From Geodermatophilus africanus (lineage in GTDB: Bacteria; Actinomycetota; Actinomycetes; Mycobacteriales; Geodermatophilaceae), in assembly GCF_900107105.1 (NCBI RefSeq), contig NZ_FNOT01000021.1, positions 1 to 57,025 of the forward strand: DNA of 57,025 nt, in the 5' to 3' direction. Position numbers and translations under genes: made by a program. Within the stretch, counting starts at the first letter, position 1, and each line of letters opens with the position of its first letter. Shown here one piece after another: positions 8,560-21,020 of this stretch. The notes under the pieces were generated by a model that saw nothing but the letters and a program-made list of their open reading frames with translations, did not search any database and was not told the DNA's origin.

Positions 8560-8944
8560 GGTGACCTCCTGCGTCGCAACCACCGTGGCGCGGCCCGCCC
8601 GCCGGGCACACCACCCGCCCCGCAGAACCACCCCGGGTAGCTCCTGAGCCCCTTCTCGGGACGGCTCGCTGCTCCCAGCGGTCCGCACGTCATGTTCCGC
8701 AGGACGACTGCTGTTGCCGCACCTCGGGCCCCGACGCCGAGGACGAGTCGGTAGGTCGACATGGGGACACGCGCCGTCGATCTCTGGGCAGGGGGCACGC
8801 GTGGCCTGTTCCGGCTCTCGCGGTGGCAACGGGCCATCGGCCGGGCTTTGCGCCTCAGGTGGCCCTTCGGCCGGCTATGAGGTAAATCTCACGTGCCGGT
8901 TGCACCGAGTTGCATGTCCTTGTCGACACCGCCCGGGAGACCTC
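8560..8944. other. Divergent intergenic region upstream of the lactate/glycolate permease
   Basis: No gene is seen. An AT-richer dyad TGAG-GTAAAT-CTCA (8878-8891) lies 54 bases before the permease start and could be part of its promoter or operator. The ribosome site CGGGAG is at 8934-8939. The stress dyad found elsewhere in the window is absent. Confidence 0.4.
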
Positions 8945-10657
8945 ATGTTCCAGCAGGAACTCGCCCCGCTCGGGAGCCTCACCGTCTCGGCGCTCGTCGC
9001 GCTCCTCCCGTTGCTGACGATCTTCGTCCTGCTCGGTGCGCTGCGGTGGAAGGCGCACTGGGCGGGCCTCGCGTCGCTCGTCGTCGCGATCATCGTGGCC
9101 GTCGCCGCGTACGGCATGCCGGTGGGCCTCGCGGTCCTGTCGGCCACGCAGGGCGCCGTGTTCGGCCTGTTCCCGATCATGTGGATCGTCTTCACGGCGA
9201 TCTGGCTCTACCAGGTCACGGTGGTGAGCGGGCGGTTCGAGGACCTGCGTGCCGCGTTCCACCTGATCTCCGACGACCCGCGGGTGCAGGCGATCATCAT
9301 CGCGTTCTGCTTCGGCGGGCTGCTCGAGGCGCTCGCGGGCTTCGGCGCTCCGGTCGCGATCACGGGCGTCATGCTCATGGCGCTCGGCTTCTCCGCGGTC
9401 CGCGCGGCCGTGGTGGTGCTGCTGGCCAACACCGCACCTGTCGCGTTCGGCGCGATCGGCACCCCGATCATCACCGCGGGCACGCTGACGGGTATCGACT
9501 ACAACGAGATCGGGGCCTACGTCGGCCGCCAGACGCCGTTGCTCGCGTTCATCGTGCCGGCGCTGCTGGTGCTGATGGTGGACGGCAAGCGCGGGCTGCG
9601 GCAGACCTGGCCGGTGGCGCTGTCGGTAGGTGTCACGTTCGCGGTCGGCCAGTTCGTGGCCGCCAACTACCTGTCCGTCGAGCTCACCGACATCGTCGCC
9701 GCGCTAGCGGGGCTCGCCGCGGCGGTCGTCACGCTCAGGGTCTGGACCCCGCGGGGTTCCGAGGAGGCCGCCGCGCGGCTGCACGGCGAGCACGAAGTAG
9801 AGCAGGCCGGCCCGCAGGACCGGGAGGAGGCCGGCTCCGTGACGGCGGCAGGGGCGGGCACGCAGACGCAGACGCAGCAGCAGGCGCTGGCCGAGCACGC
9901 TGCGGGTCTCACCCGCAGCAAGGTGCTCATGGCGTTCTTCCCGTACCTGCTGGTCATCGTGGTGTTCTCGCTGGCGAAGCTGTGGACGCCGCTGTCGACC
10001 TTCCTGGTCGGCCGCGACGTCAAGATCCCGTGGCCGGGCCTGGACCAGAACGTGCTCAGCGCCGCGGGCACGCCGGTGACGTCCACGGTCTACAACTTCC
10101 CGTGGTTGTCCTCGCCGGGCTCGCTGCTGCTGATCTGCGGGTTCGTCACCGCCCTGGTCTACCGCGTGCCGCTCGGGCGGGCCCTCCGCGAGCTGGCGGC
10201 CACGGCCGTCAAGCTGCGCTGGGCCTTCCTGACCGTGGCCATGGTGCTCGCCCTGGCCTACGTCATGAACCTCTCCGGTCAGACGATCACGATCGGCACC
10301 TGGATCGCGGGCACCGGCGCGGCGTTCGCGTTCCTCTCACCCATCCTCGGCTGGCTGGGCACAGCCGTCACCGGTTCCGACACCTCGGCCAACGCCCTCT
10401 TCGCGACGCTGCAGCAGACCGCGGCTCAGCAGGCGGGGCTGGACCCGACACTGCTCGTCGCCGCCAACACCTCGGGCGGCGTGGTAGGCAAGATGATCAG
10501 CCCGCAGAACCTGACGATCGCCGCGACGGCCGTGGGCATCGTCGGGCGGGAGGCCGACCTGTTCCGCAAGACGATCTTCTGGAGCATCGGCCTGCTCCTC
10601 GTGCTGTGCGTGCTCATCTATCTCCAGTCCAACCTCCTGTCCTGGATGCTGCCGTGA
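8945..10657 (+). CDS. lldP: L-lactate/glycolate permease (LldP/GlcA family)
   Basis: This 570-residue secondary transporter imports 2-hydroxy acids (lactate, glycolate) with protons. About a dozen or more hydrophobic helices fill the protein. Family signatures include [20 protein letters not shown] (residues about 121-140) and the C-terminal [21 protein letters not shown] hydrophilic loop near residues 275-320 has a TQTQTQQQ tract from a short DNA repeat. The ATG at 8945 follows CGGGAGACCTC. Downstream genes are a GlcD/GlcF-like oxidase and, slightly further, malate synthase G, which favours glycolate as the physiological substrate, although lactate cannot be excluded. Confidence 0.9.
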   Translation: MFQQELAPLGSLTVSALVALLPLLTIFVLLGALRWKAHWAGLASLVVAIIVAVAAYGMPVGLAVLSATQGAVFGLFPIMWIVFTAIWLYQVTVVSGRFEDLRAAFHLISDDPRVQAIIIAFCFGGLLEALAGFGAPVAITGVMLMALGFSAVRAAVVVLLANTAPVAFGAIGTPIITAGTLTGIDYNEIGAYVGRQTPLLAFIVPALLVLMVDGKRGLRQTWPVALSVGVTFAVGQFVAANYLSVELTDIVAALAGLAAAVVTLRVWTPRGSEEAAARLHGEHEVEQAGPQDREEAGSVTAAGAGTQTQTQQQALAEHAAGLTRSKVLMAFFPYLLVIVVFSLAKLWTPLSTFLVGRDVKIPWPGLDQNVLSAAGTPVTSTVYNFPWLSSPGSLLLICGFVTALVYRVPLGRALRELAATAVKLRWAFLTVAMVLALAYVMNLSGQTITIGTWIAGTGAAFAFLSPILGWLGTAVTGSDTSANALFATLQQTAAQQAGLDPTLLVAANTSGGVVGKMISPQNLTIAATAVGIVGREADLFRKTIFWSIGLLLVLCVLIYLQSNLLSWMLP

Positions 10658-10813
10658 CCGGATAGGAAACGCCGCGGTCGCGCGGCTCGCCCCGGGCCGT
10701 CCGCTGACGTGGGTCTCTGGCCCGTCGGCGACCAGCGACATTGAGCTCGACCGGGTGGAGGGCGTGCACGGCCCGCGCACCCTGCAGGTGATCGTCGTCG
10801 GAGGAGACCGATC

Positions 10814-12196
10814 ATGACCTTGGACCGGACGCTCGTCGCCGAGCTGGAGGCGATCGTCGGTGCGAAGCACGTGCGCACCGACCCCGGCGACGTGGAGCCG
10901 TACGCGCGCGACGCGACGCCCGTCTTCCGCGCCGTGCCCGACGCGGTGGTGTGGCCGGCCGACACCGAGCAGGTCGCGGCCCTGCTGCGGCTGGCGACCG
11001 AGCGGCGGGTGCCGGTGGTGCCGCGCGGGGCGGGCTCGAACCTGTGCGCGGCCACCGTCCCCGAGCGGGGCGGCATCGTGCTCGTCCTCACCCGGATGGA
11101 CCGGATCCTCGAGATCAGTCCGGGAGAGCTGCTCGCCCGTGTGGAGGCGGGGGTGCCGACGTCCGTGCTGGCCGACGCCGCAGCTGCCCAGGGCCTGCTT
11201 TACGCGCCCGACCCGGGCAGCCGCACCGTCTCCACCGTGGGCGGCAACGTCGCGACCTGCGCGGGCGGGCTGCGCGGGCTCAAGTACGGGGTCACCCGCA
11301 ACTACGTCCTGGGCACCACCGCGGTGCTGCCGACCGGCGAGGTGATCAGCACCGGCGGCCGGCTGTGGAAGGACGTCGCCGGCTACGACCTCACCCGGCT
11401 GCTCACCGGCTCCGAGGGCACGCTCGGGGTGCTCACCGAGCTGACGGTCGCGCTGCTGCCGATGCCGGCCACCACCAACACCGGCGTCGCGTACTTCGGG
11501 TCGCTCGCGGAAGCGGGCCGCGCCGTCGACGCGATCATCGGCGACGGGATCGTGCCGGCGACCCTGGAGTTCCTCGACGCCAAGTGCATCGGCGCGGTGG
11601 AGGAGTACGCGAACCTCGGGCTGCGGCTCGACGCGGGGGCGCTGCTGCTCTTCGGCGACGACGGCCCGGCGGACGTGGTCGACCGCAACCTCGGCCGTAT
11701 CGGGGAGCAGTGCACGATCAGCGGGGCCCTGGAGGTGACCCTCGCCGAGGACGTCGCCCGCTCGGAGGCGCTGCTCACGGCCCGCCGGTGCTCGCTGCCG
11801 GCGCTGTCCCGGCTGGGCACGTTGACGCTGCTCGAGGACGCGACCGTGCCGCGACCGAGGCTCGCGGCGATGGTCGACCGCATCGACGAGATCGCCGACC
11901 GGTACGAGGTGCCGATGGCGACCTTCGGGCACGCCGGCGACGGCAACCTGCATCCGACCTGCGTGGTCGACCAGCGCGACGAGGCCGCGATCCACCGGGC
12001 GCACAAGGCGTTCGGGGACGTGTTCGCCGCCGCGATCGAGATGGATGGGACGATCACCGGCGAGCACGGCGTCGGCGCCGCGAAGCTGCCGTACCTCGCG
12101 GCACGGCTCGGAGCCGACCAGATGGCCCTGCTGCGCCGGATCAAGGCGGCCTTCGACCCGGCCGGGATCCTCAACCCGGGGAAGCTGGGATCATGA
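10814..12196 (+). CDS. glcD: FAD-linked 2-hydroxy-acid oxidase, GlcD-like subunit
   Basis: This 460-residue flavoprotein oxidises glycolate (or D-lactate) to the 2-oxo acid, feeding electrons to its Fe-S partner. The FAD_binding_4 domain lies at about residues 35-175, with VPRGAGSNL and the glycine-rich [13 protein letters not shown]; the FAD-oxidase C-terminal domain follows, with [12 protein letters not shown] and [17 protein letters not shown] lies upstream of the ATG. Its last codons overlap the next gene (ATGA at 12193), so the two are coupled. No GlcE-like third subunit is present, so a two-subunit GlcDF or D-lactate dehydrogenase arrangement is possible. Confidence 0.87.
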   Translation: MTLDRTLVAELEAIVGAKHVRTDPGDVEPYARDATPVFRAVPDAVVWPADTEQVAALLRLATERRVPVVPRGAGSNLCAATVPERGGIVLVLTRMDRILEISPGELLARVEAGVPTSVLADAAAAQGLLYAPDPGSRTVSTVGGNVATCAGGLRGLKYGVTRNYVLGTTAVLPTGEVISTGGRLWKDVAGYDLTRLLTGSEGTLGVLTELTVALLPMPATTNTGVAYFGSLAEAGRAVDAIIGDGIVPATLEFLDAKCIGAVEEYANLGLRLDAGALLLFGDDGPADVVDRNLGRIGEQCTISGALEVTLAEDVARSEALLTARRCSLPALSRLGTLTLLEDATVPRPRLAAMVDRIDEIADRYEVPMATFGHAGDGNLHPTCVVDQRDEAAIHRAHKAFGDVFAAAIEMDGTITGEHGVGAAKLPYLAARLGADQMALLRRIKAAFDPAGILNPGKLGS

Positions 12197-13410
12197 CCGG
12201 CCTGCAGCACCCGCCGCACGAGCAGCACATGGCGACGCCACCGGGCCGGGGGATCTTCGACCCCCAACTGCTCGACCGCTGCATCTCCTGCGGGTTCTGC
12301 CTGCCCGCGTGCCCCACCTACGCGGTCTCCAAGGACGAGGGTTCGTCGCCGCGCGGGCGCATCACGCTGATGCGCGCACTGGAGACGGGCCGGCTCGACG
12401 AGGACGACCCGCGTCTACGCGAGGAGTCGTCGTTCTGCCTCGGTTGCCGGGCCTGCGAGCCGGTGTGCCCCGCGGGCGTGCAGTACGGCGACCTGCTCGA
12501 GGAATGGCGCGACCACCAGTGGCGAGGCCGACACCGGCCACCGCTGGCGCAGGCGCTGATGATGGTGGCGGAGCGGACACCGCTGCTGCGGATGATGGGG
12601 CTGGTGCGCCGGCATGCGCGGACTGCGGCGGTCCCCGTGCAGACCTCCTTGATGCTCGGCTGCTTCGAGCGGGGCCTGTTCCCAGGCGTCAGCCGGGCGG
12701 TCCGGACGCTGCTGCCCGACATCGCCGTCCCCCCGCAGCAGGGCTGCTGTGGGGCGCTGCACGCGCACAACGGCGAGTCGGAGAAGGGTCGGGAGCTGGC
12801 CCGGAAGCTCGGGGAGCAGCTGCCCGGGACGATCGTCACCACCGCCGGCGGGTGCGCGGCGCACCTCGCGGGCGTGCTCGGGCGCGACCGCGTGCACGAG
12901 CTCTCCGAGCACCTGGCGAAGACGGGCGCGACGCCGGTCGGGGAGGTCAAGATCGACGGACGGCGCGCCCGGGTGGCGATCCAGGACTCCTGCCACCTGC
13001 GCAACGGGCTGCGCGTCTTCGCCGAGCCGCGGGCGCTGATTTCCGCCGTGGCGGACTTCGTGCCCGTCAGGGGCGACGAATCCTGCTGCGGCTCCGCCGG
13101 CACCTACTCGCTGCTGCGCCCCCGCGACAGCAAGCGGATCCTCGCGCCGAAGCTCGACGCGTACGAGGCCGCCGGGGTCGACTACGTCGTGACGGTCAAC
13201 CCGGGGTGCCAGCAGCAGCTGCACGCCAACCTACGCCGGCGGGAGAGCGCGATCCGCGCCGTCCACCTCGCGGACCTGCTCGCCGCGGCGGCCGAGGGTC
13301 GGCCCCTGACGCGGGGACGGCGGTGGCGGGTGCCGCGGGTCCGGTTCGATCTACGCCGGGGGTCGCGGAGGCGGGGCGCAAGCGGTGGCACGGCGGGCTG
13401 GTCCGCCTGA
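12193..13410 (+). CDS. glcF: Glycolate oxidase iron-sulfur subunit, GlcF-like
   Basis: This 405-residue electron-transfer subunit has two 4Fe-4S ferredoxin motifs near the N-terminus (Cys30-x2-Cys33-x2-Cys36-x3-Cys40-Pro and Cys82-x2-Cys85-x2-Cys88-x3-Cys92-Pro). Two CCG domains of the heterodisulfide-reductase type follow (QQGCCGALHAH and DESCCGSAGTYS). It takes electrons from the GlcD-like flavoprotein and passes them to the membrane quinone pool. The start overlaps the glcD stop (ATGA). The last 40 residues are an Arg-rich extension without family similarity. Glycolate is the preferred substrate from context. Confidence 0.87.
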   Translation: MTGLQHPPHEQHMATPPGRGIFDPQLLDRCISCGFCLPACPTYAVSKDEGSSPRGRITLMRALETGRLDEDDPRLREESSFCLGCRACEPVCPAGVQYGDLLEEWRDHQWRGRHRPPLAQALMMVAERTPLLRMMGLVRRHARTAAVPVQTSLMLGCFERGLFPGVSRAVRTLLPDIAVPPQQGCCGALHAHNGESEKGRELARKLGEQLPGTIVTTAGGCAAHLAGVLGRDRVHELSEHLAKTGATPVGEVKIDGRRARVAIQDSCHLRNGLRVFAEPRALISAVADFVPVRGDESCCGSAGTYSLLRPRDSKRILAPKLDAYEAAGVDYVVTVNPGCQQQLHANLRRRESAIRAVHLADLLAAAAEGRPLTRGRRWRVPRVRFDLRRGSRRRGASGGTAGWSA

Positions 13411-13709
13411 TCGACGGCGGTGCCACGCCCCCTCGGTGGCGCGTGAACCCGTCGGCTGTTGACCGGGCAACGAGTGGAGCCCCGAACGAGTCACCAACAT
13501 CGCCATGGGCACCGGGATCGACGGCATCGTGGAGTCCCCATGTCGGCCACGGCCGCACCGACCGCACCCTGGCCCGCGGCGGGCTCGCCAGTGCGCTGTG
13601 CCCGATGCAGGAAACGCCACGGACGCGGCACATGATCGGCTGATCCATGCGCCATCCCGTGACAGCCACCCGGTGATGGGCCTCTCCGCTCGCAGTCGCG
13701 CAGCCACGC
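13411..13709. other. Convergent intergenic region after glcF
   Basis: About 300 bases without a recognisable gene between convergent transcripts. A weak GGTGCCACG/CGGTGGCG inverted repeat near 13418-13442 could help end glcF transcription. Nothing else is seen. Confidence 0.35.
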
Positions 13710-14156
13710 TCAGGGCAGATCGCCGAGCGTGTAGTCCTGGGTGGCCACGACGTGGTGGACCGGCAGGCCGTACTTCGCACCGACCGCGCGAGGCAGGTCC
13801 ATCCGCAGCCAACGGGACTTCTCCTCCGGCAACGTGGAGATGATGAACCCGGCGTACCCCGGGTTGCGCTCCACCTCCCCGTCGATGGCCTCGATCGGAT
13901 CGGGCGCGCCGACGCGGACGTCGCTGAGCGGCACTCCCCTCTTGGCGAACAGTGTCCTGGCTCGGTCGGCGAGCTTGTGGGCAGCGACGTCGGCGTCACG
14001 CTCGTCGCCTCGCCGGAACAGCAGGTGCCGTACCGGCGTCGCCGGGACGAGGAGCACGAACTCCGCCTCCCTGTCCTGCTCCCTGACCGCGCGAACCTGC
14101 TTGAGCAACTCCGGGTTGGTGACCGTCTCGTGCGCGACCACGAGGTACCGAGTCAT
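13710..14156 (-). CDS. Conserved hypothetical protein, universal-stress-like fold
   Basis: This 148-residue soluble protein begins MTRYLVVAHETVTNPELLKQVR and contains EFVLLVPATPVRHLLF and RNPGYAGFIISTLPEEKSRWLRMDLPR in separate segments, a Rossmann-like alternation of strands and helices. Similar proteins in actinobacteria are annotated near universal stress proteins or at the end of GABA-permease genes; no catalytic motif is seen. GGAGC precedes the ATG at 14156. It stands alone on the minus strand between glcF and malate synthase. Function unknown. Confidence 0.6.
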   Translation of the reverse strand: MTRYLVVAHETVTNPELLKQVRAVREQDREAEFVLLVPATPVRHLLFRRGDERDADVAAHKLADRARTLFAKRGVPLSDVRVGAPDPIEAIDGEVERNPGYAGFIISTLPEEKSRWLRMDLPRAVGAKYGLPVHHVVATQDYTLGDLP

Positions 14157-14264
14157 GTCTGCTCCTGCGAACGCCGATGTTCACGGGCAAGTCGTGTCGG
14201 CGATGGTGCCACGGGGGCGAACGCGGGTGCGACTGCGAGTGCCGCCTGCGGCTGCACAGGACTT

Positions 14265-14296
14265 GGCCACGCGGCGCCGTGAGGCGCCGCGTGGCC
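14265..14296 (-). terminator. Perfect 14-bp hairpin after malate synthase
   Basis: GGCCACGCGGCGCC and its exact complement are separated by the tetraloop GTGA. It lies about 130 bases past the malate synthase stop in the direction of transcription, with no T run. It is a likely intrinsic-type terminator, or a barrier between this gene and the next minus-strand gene. A second weaker GGGGC...GCCCC repeat lies at about 14318-14344. Confidence 0.55.
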
Positions 14297-14427
14297 TGGA
14301 ACCGAGAGTCTGACCGCCGCGGGGCATCGACCCATCGCCCCGTGGCTGTCGCGTGGTCCGACGGGTGGATGCAGCCGTCCATCACCGCGGCGCTGAGGAA
14401 TCGGCCTCGGCCTGGTGTGGGACCGGT

Positions 14428-16671
14428 TCAGGAGGCCGGGCTCGGTGCGTGGTCGTCGAGGACGGCCTCCCGGGTCCGCGGCTCCGCGCCGCTACCGGCT
14501 GTTGCCTTGGCCCGCTGCCGCCAGCGCGTCAGTGCCGGCTCGGTGTAGCCGTTGGGTTCCTGCCGTCCGGAGAAGACCAGGTCCAGCGCCGCCTGGAACG
14601 ACGGGCTGCCGTCGAGGTCGGCGCACATCGGCTGGTAGCCCGGCTCGCCGGCGTTCTGCTCGTCGACCAGCGCCGCCATCCGGGCGAAGGTCTCGCGGAC
14701 CTGAGCCTCCTCGACCAGCCCGTGGTGCAGCCAGTTCGCGATCTGCTGGCTGGAGATCCGCAGGGTCGCGCGGTCCTCCATCAGGCCCACCCCCTCGAGG
14801 GTGGGCACGGTCGAGCAGCCGATGCCCAGGCCGACCCAGCGCACGACGTAGCCCAGGATGGACTGCGCGTTGGTCTCCAGCTCGTGCCGCTTCTCCTCGT
14901 CGGAGAGGCCGGCGCCGCCGTCGGGCAGCACCGGGGCCACGAGCAGGCCCCGCCGGTCGGCGAGGGGGCGCTTGCTGATCTCCTCCTGCACCGAGAGCAC
15001 GTCCGTCTCGAGGTAGTGCAGCGCATGCAGCGTGGCCGCGGTCGGCGAGGGCACCCAGGCGGTGTTCGCCCCGGCCCTCGGGTGCGCGCCCTTGGTGTCG
15101 AGCATCTCCCGCATCGCCGCCGGCTTGGCCCACATGCCCTTGCCGATCTGCGCCTGCCCGGCGAACCCGGCGCGCAGCGCCACGTCGACGTTGCGGTCCT
15201 CGTAGGTCGTCAACCAGGTCTGCGACCTCTGGTCGTCCTTGCGGACCACGGGCCCGGCCTCGAAATCGGTGTGGATCTCGTCGCCGGTGCGGTCGAGGAA
15301 GCCCGTGTTGACGAAGATGACACGGTCGGCCGCCCGCGCGATGCAGGCCTCCAGGTTGGTCGAGGTGCGCTTCTCCTCGTCCATGATCCCGATCTTGAGG
15401 GTCGTCGGCTCCAGGCCGAGCGCCTCCTCCACGGCGGCGAGGAGCTCCACGGACAGGGCCACCTCGTCCGGGCCGTGCATCTTCGGCTTGACGATGTACA
15501 CGCTGCCGGTCCGGGTGTTGGAGACGCGGCCGTTCCCACGGAACTCCTGCAGCGCGGCGGTCGCGGAGACGAGCGCGTCGAGGACCTCCTCGAGGATGGG
15601 CTCGCCGTCGGCGGTGCGGACGGCGTCCAGCCGCATGTGGTGCCCCACGTTGCGCACGAGCAGCAGCGACCGGCCGGGCAGGGTCAGCTCCTGGCCGTCG
15701 ACGCCGACGTAGCTGCGGTCGCCGTTGACGGTGCGGGTCACGGTGCGCCCGCCCTTGCCGAACGACGCGGTGAGCTCGCCGGTGCGCAGCCCCAGCCACG
15801 TCCGGTAAGCGCCCACCTTGTCCGGCCCGTCGACCGTGGCGACCGAATCCTCCAGGTCGACGATCGTGGTCACCGCGGACTCGAGCGCAGCGTCGGAGAC
15901 CCCGGCGTGGTGCTGGGCGCCCACCCGGGTCGAGGGGTCGATCGCCAGCTCCAGGTGCAGCCCGTGCCGGCGCAGCAGGACCGCGGCCGGCCGGTCGCCG
16001 TCGCCGTCGCCGTCGCCGGGCCGGTGCCCGGCGAACTGGGCCGGGTCGGCCAGGCCGGTGGTCCCCGCCGCCGTCTCGACGGCGAGCTCCCCCGGTGAGG
16101 GCACCCGGTACGCGACGACGTCGCCGTGGCTGCCCTCGGCCAGCGGGAAGTAGCGGTCGAGCAGGCGGTCGGCCTCGGCGATGACCTGGGCACCGCGGCG
16201 CTCGTCGTAGCCCGGTGCCAGCTCGTGCTCCGTCGGCAGCGCGTCCGTGCCGTAGAGCGCGTCGTACAGCGACCCCCAGCGGGCGTTCGCGGCGTTGAGC
16301 GCGTAGCGCGGCACGGTCGCCGGGACGACGAGCTGGGGACCCGGCACCTCGGCGATCTCGCGGTCCACGCGCTCCACGTGGACGGTGGGCTCCTCCAGCG
16401 GCAGCAGGTAGCCGATGTCGGTGAGGAAGGCCTCCAGCGCCTCGACGTCGCCGACCCCGTGCTCCCGGTGCCAGGCGTCGATCTGCGTCTGCAGCTCGTC
16501 GCGGCGGCGCAGCAGTTCACCGACCCGTCCGGAGAACCGCTCCTGCAGCTCGGCGACGGTCGACCAGAACTGCGCCGGCTGCAGATCGAGCCCGGCCAGC
16601 AGCTCCTCGCCCACGAAGTCACGCAGCGCAGGGTCGACGTGCAGGCCGGCGGTAGCGGTTGCGTCGCTCAC
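14428..16671 (-). CDS. glcB: Malate synthase G
   Basis: This 747-residue enzyme condenses glyoxylate with acetyl-CoA to malate. It matches the long monomeric G isoform: family stretches include DSVATVDGPDKVGAYRTWLG, RNVGHHMRLDAV, IVKPKMHGPDEVALSVEL, IGIMDEEKRTSTNLEA and the C-terminal active-site region GCSTVPTLEGVGLMEDRATL. The GTG at 16671 (SDATATAGLHVD...) is chosen over an upstream run because homology begins there and GAGGGTGG precedes it. A (GTCGCC)n tract at 15993-16018 adds GDGDGDGD to a surface loop. It completes a glycolate route with the permease and GlcDF genes. Confidence 0.93.
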   Translation of the reverse strand: MSDATATAGLHVDPALRDFVGEELLAGLDLQPAQFWSTVAELQERFSGRVGELLRRRDELQTQIDAWHREHGVGDVEALEAFLTDIGYLLPLEEPTVHVERVDREIAEVPGPQLVVPATVPRYALNAANARWGSLYDALYGTDALPTEHELAPGYDERRGAQVIAEADRLLDRYFPLAEGSHGDVVAYRVPSPGELAVETAAGTTGLADPAQFAGHRPGDGDGDGDRPAAVLLRRHGLHLELAIDPSTRVGAQHHAGVSDAALESAVTTIVDLEDSVATVDGPDKVGAYRTWLGLRTGELTASFGKGGRTVTRTVNGDRSYVGVDGQELTLPGRSLLLVRNVGHHMRLDAVRTADGEPILEEVLDALVSATAALQEFRGNGRVSNTRTGSVYIVKPKMHGPDEVALSVELLAAVEEALGLEPTTLKIGIMDEEKRTSTNLEACIARAADRVIFVNTGFLDRTGDEIHTDFEAGPVVRKDDQRSQTWLTTYEDRNVDVALRAGFAGQAQIGKGMWAKPAAMREMLDTKGAHPRAGANTAWVPSPTAATLHALHYLETDVLSVQEEISKRPLADRRGLLVAPVLPDGGAGLSDEEKRHELETNAQSILGYVVRWVGLGIGCSTVPTLEGVGLMEDRATLRISSQQIANWLHHGLVEEAQVRETFARMAALVDEQNAGEPGYQPMCADLDGSPSFQAALDLVFSGRQEPNGYTEPALTRWRQRAKATAGSGAEPRTREAVLDDHAPSPAS

Positions 16672-17197
16672 GATTTCCACCCTCGTCTCTCTCGTGTGTC
16701 GGGACTTCCGTCCCGCGCGTCCACCGTCTCGTTCTCGGAACGGGACAGGGACGTACCCGGCGCATGCGGCCCTAGGCCTAGACGGCGCCGGGTTCGGCGG
16801 TCCGATGGCCATCATCAGCGGCACGTGGCCGGTCGGCCCAGTGGCCGCAGCGGTCACTGTCCGGCCGACCACCGACAGCCGTGTGCGCATGTACCGTGTC
16901 GCCCCTCGGACACCCTTGCCGGGGCCGTTTGCGCGGCGCACCGGTATCGCGATCACGCTTACGCACGCGTCGGCGGCGCGGCCGCCGGGCGACCGCCCGG
17001 ACGGCCTGCTCAAGGTCCTGAGCGCCACGGCCGCCCCGCGCGACCGCAGACTGGCCCGACGCTACAGGGCGAGATCGGCTGGATCCCACCGGCCCGGCAC
17101 GAGGATGACCTCCACCGGCACGACACCGCGGCGACCACCGTCGCGGCGTCAGTTCCGAGCCCCACTGAGCTCGGCACGGGACGCCGGTGACGACCGC
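16672..17197. other. Gene-free region between ClpC and malate synthase
   Basis: About 525 bases without a convincing gene. It holds copy 2 of the 33-bp repeat (16881-16913), about 210 bases upstream of the malate synthase start. Open frames here have no recognisable similarity. The stress dyad is absent. Confidence 0.45.
16881..16913 (-). repeat. 33-bp intergenic repeat, copy 2
   Basis: It is identical to the copy at 3851-3883 except for one base (GTACC in place of GTAGC). It contains the GTGTC/GACAC hairpin. On the minus strand it lies upstream of malate synthase. It could be a regulatory leader or a small mobile repeat. Confidence 0.65.
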
Positions 17198-19723
<2,526 letters not shown>

Positions 19724-20434
19724 CGCTCGTCCGTCCCGGGAGTGGCGTGGTCCCCTACTGCCCTACTCGTCCTGGGTCGGGATCTCCATCGGTCATCCTG
19801 CCGAGGCGGCTGTCCATCGAGGCGGACCGCCTCGCATCGGGCCGTGCCGGTCCTCCTCTGTCCTTCTGCGCGCCGCTGTCCGGGGGGACCTCGCCAACGG
19901 GCTCATCGTCGTCACCTGGGGCTCAGTGGCGCTGACCGGCCCCTTGCTCGGCTGCCGGACCTGCCCCGCTGCACCGACGGGGGCTTCGCGCCCACGCCGG
20001 AGTCGGCCGGGCACGGCGTCATCGAGTTCGGCAACCGGCCCCTACGTTCCCGCTCACCGCGCGGCTGTGGTCGCGGCGCTGGGCGTGGTCCTCCGGTCCG
20101 CGCGGCAGGACCTGCGCCGCTGGCGGTGCTGAGCTTCCTCGGCATCCCGGACGCTCAGCCGAACGCGGTCATCGACATCAACGCCGCACCACCGGTCGCA
20201 GCGCCTGGAGAAGTGCCCGCGCCCGATCGTCCACGCTTTCCGCCGCGTCAGCGATGACGGGCGATCTCCTGGAACAGCGGGGCGGGGACTGCACGACGAA
20301 CCTCCGGTCCGTGGGCGTCGGCGACCACCCCCTCGAACGCACCGGGACGGCCGCCCCGCTGGTCGCCGGCCAGGCCGACGGCACGGAGCCAGGCCGGCCC
20401 GACCGGTGAACCGCACGCGCGCGTCCGCGACGGC
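19724..20434. other. Gene-free region upstream of clpC
   Basis: About 710 bases with no gene I can support. Frames such as the one through AERGHRHQRRTTGRSAWRS look compositional. The clpC promoter must lie at the left end, but no clear HAIR, CIRCE or stress dyad is visible. It may be a decayed gene beyond recognition. Confidence 0.4.
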
Positions 20435-21007
20435 TCAGGACTGCGCGCGCCTGACCAACTTCCTGGCGCCGGAGAACACCAGCCAGGCCGCCGCCAGCCA
20501 GGGGCCGGCGACGACGATCGGATCCAGCCACTGGTGCTTCAGGTCGGCACGGTGCTGGCCGAAGCGCGAACTCAGGCCGTGGCGGGTGAACTCGCTCAGC
20601 ACGCCCGTCTCGGTGATGGGGTTGTCGGGGCGCAGCGTGAGGAAGGACGTGAGGTGGTGCTCCCAGGCGTCGACCCGGTCAGCCAGTACCAGGAGCAGCC
20701 AGTGCGCGGACTGGCCCTCGCTGTAGCGGGCGTAGGCCAGCCTGCGGATGGTGCCGGACAGGCCCTTCGGCGGGCAGGCCGTCCCGAAGACCGGGGTGAG
20801 GAACTTGTGCTCGATCGAGCGCTCGCGTGGCCACTTCTGCGGCTGCCGCTCCGGGAACTGCCAGTGCGCGCCGGTGTTCTCCTGGAACACCAGCCGGCGC
20901 GCTGAGGGGCGGTCCTTCGGGTCCAGGTCCACGCCCCAGCCGGAGATGCGCTCTCGCAGCGCATCACTGGACTCGGCGATCGGTGGCTTCTGCGGTGTGT
21001 ACGCCAT
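20435..21007 (-). CDS. Hypothetical protein with C-terminal membrane helix (190 aa)
   Basis: I do not recognise this 190-residue protein. It starts MAYTPQKPPIAESSDALRE and is mostly soluble, with many Trp and His residues (HWQFPERQPQKWPRERS, SAHWLLLVLADRVDAWEHH). One hydrophobic segment, WLDPIVVAGPWLAAAWLVF, lies near residues 161-180 and is followed by basic residues, so it is probably C-tail anchored with the bulk in the cytoplasm. It follows zinc dehydrogenase 1 by 13 bases and must be co-transcribed with it. Upstream AGGAGG supports the ATG at 21007. A link to aldehyde/alcohol metabolism is only contextual. Confidence 0.7.
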   Translation of the reverse strand: MAYTPQKPPIAESSDALRERISGWGVDLDPKDRPSARRLVFQENTGAHWQFPERQPQKWPRERSIEHKFLTPVFGTACPPKGLSGTIRRLAYARYSEGQSAHWLLLVLADRVDAWEHHLTSFLTLRPDNPITETGVLSEFTRHGLSSRFGQHRADLKHQWLDPIVVAGPWLAAAWLVFSGARKLVRRAQS

Positions 21008-21020
21008 GGTTGGCCTCCTG

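Noticed and set aside
14353..16098. A 581-codon plus-strand open frame
   Set aside because: It is antisense to malate synthase G, whose minus-strand protein is unmistakable.
16881..16913. Possible tRNA 3' end or attachment site in the 33-bp repeat
   Set aside because: The TCCGAGGGG-CGAC string recalls the T-arm region of some tRNAs, but no cloverleaf can be built around any copy.
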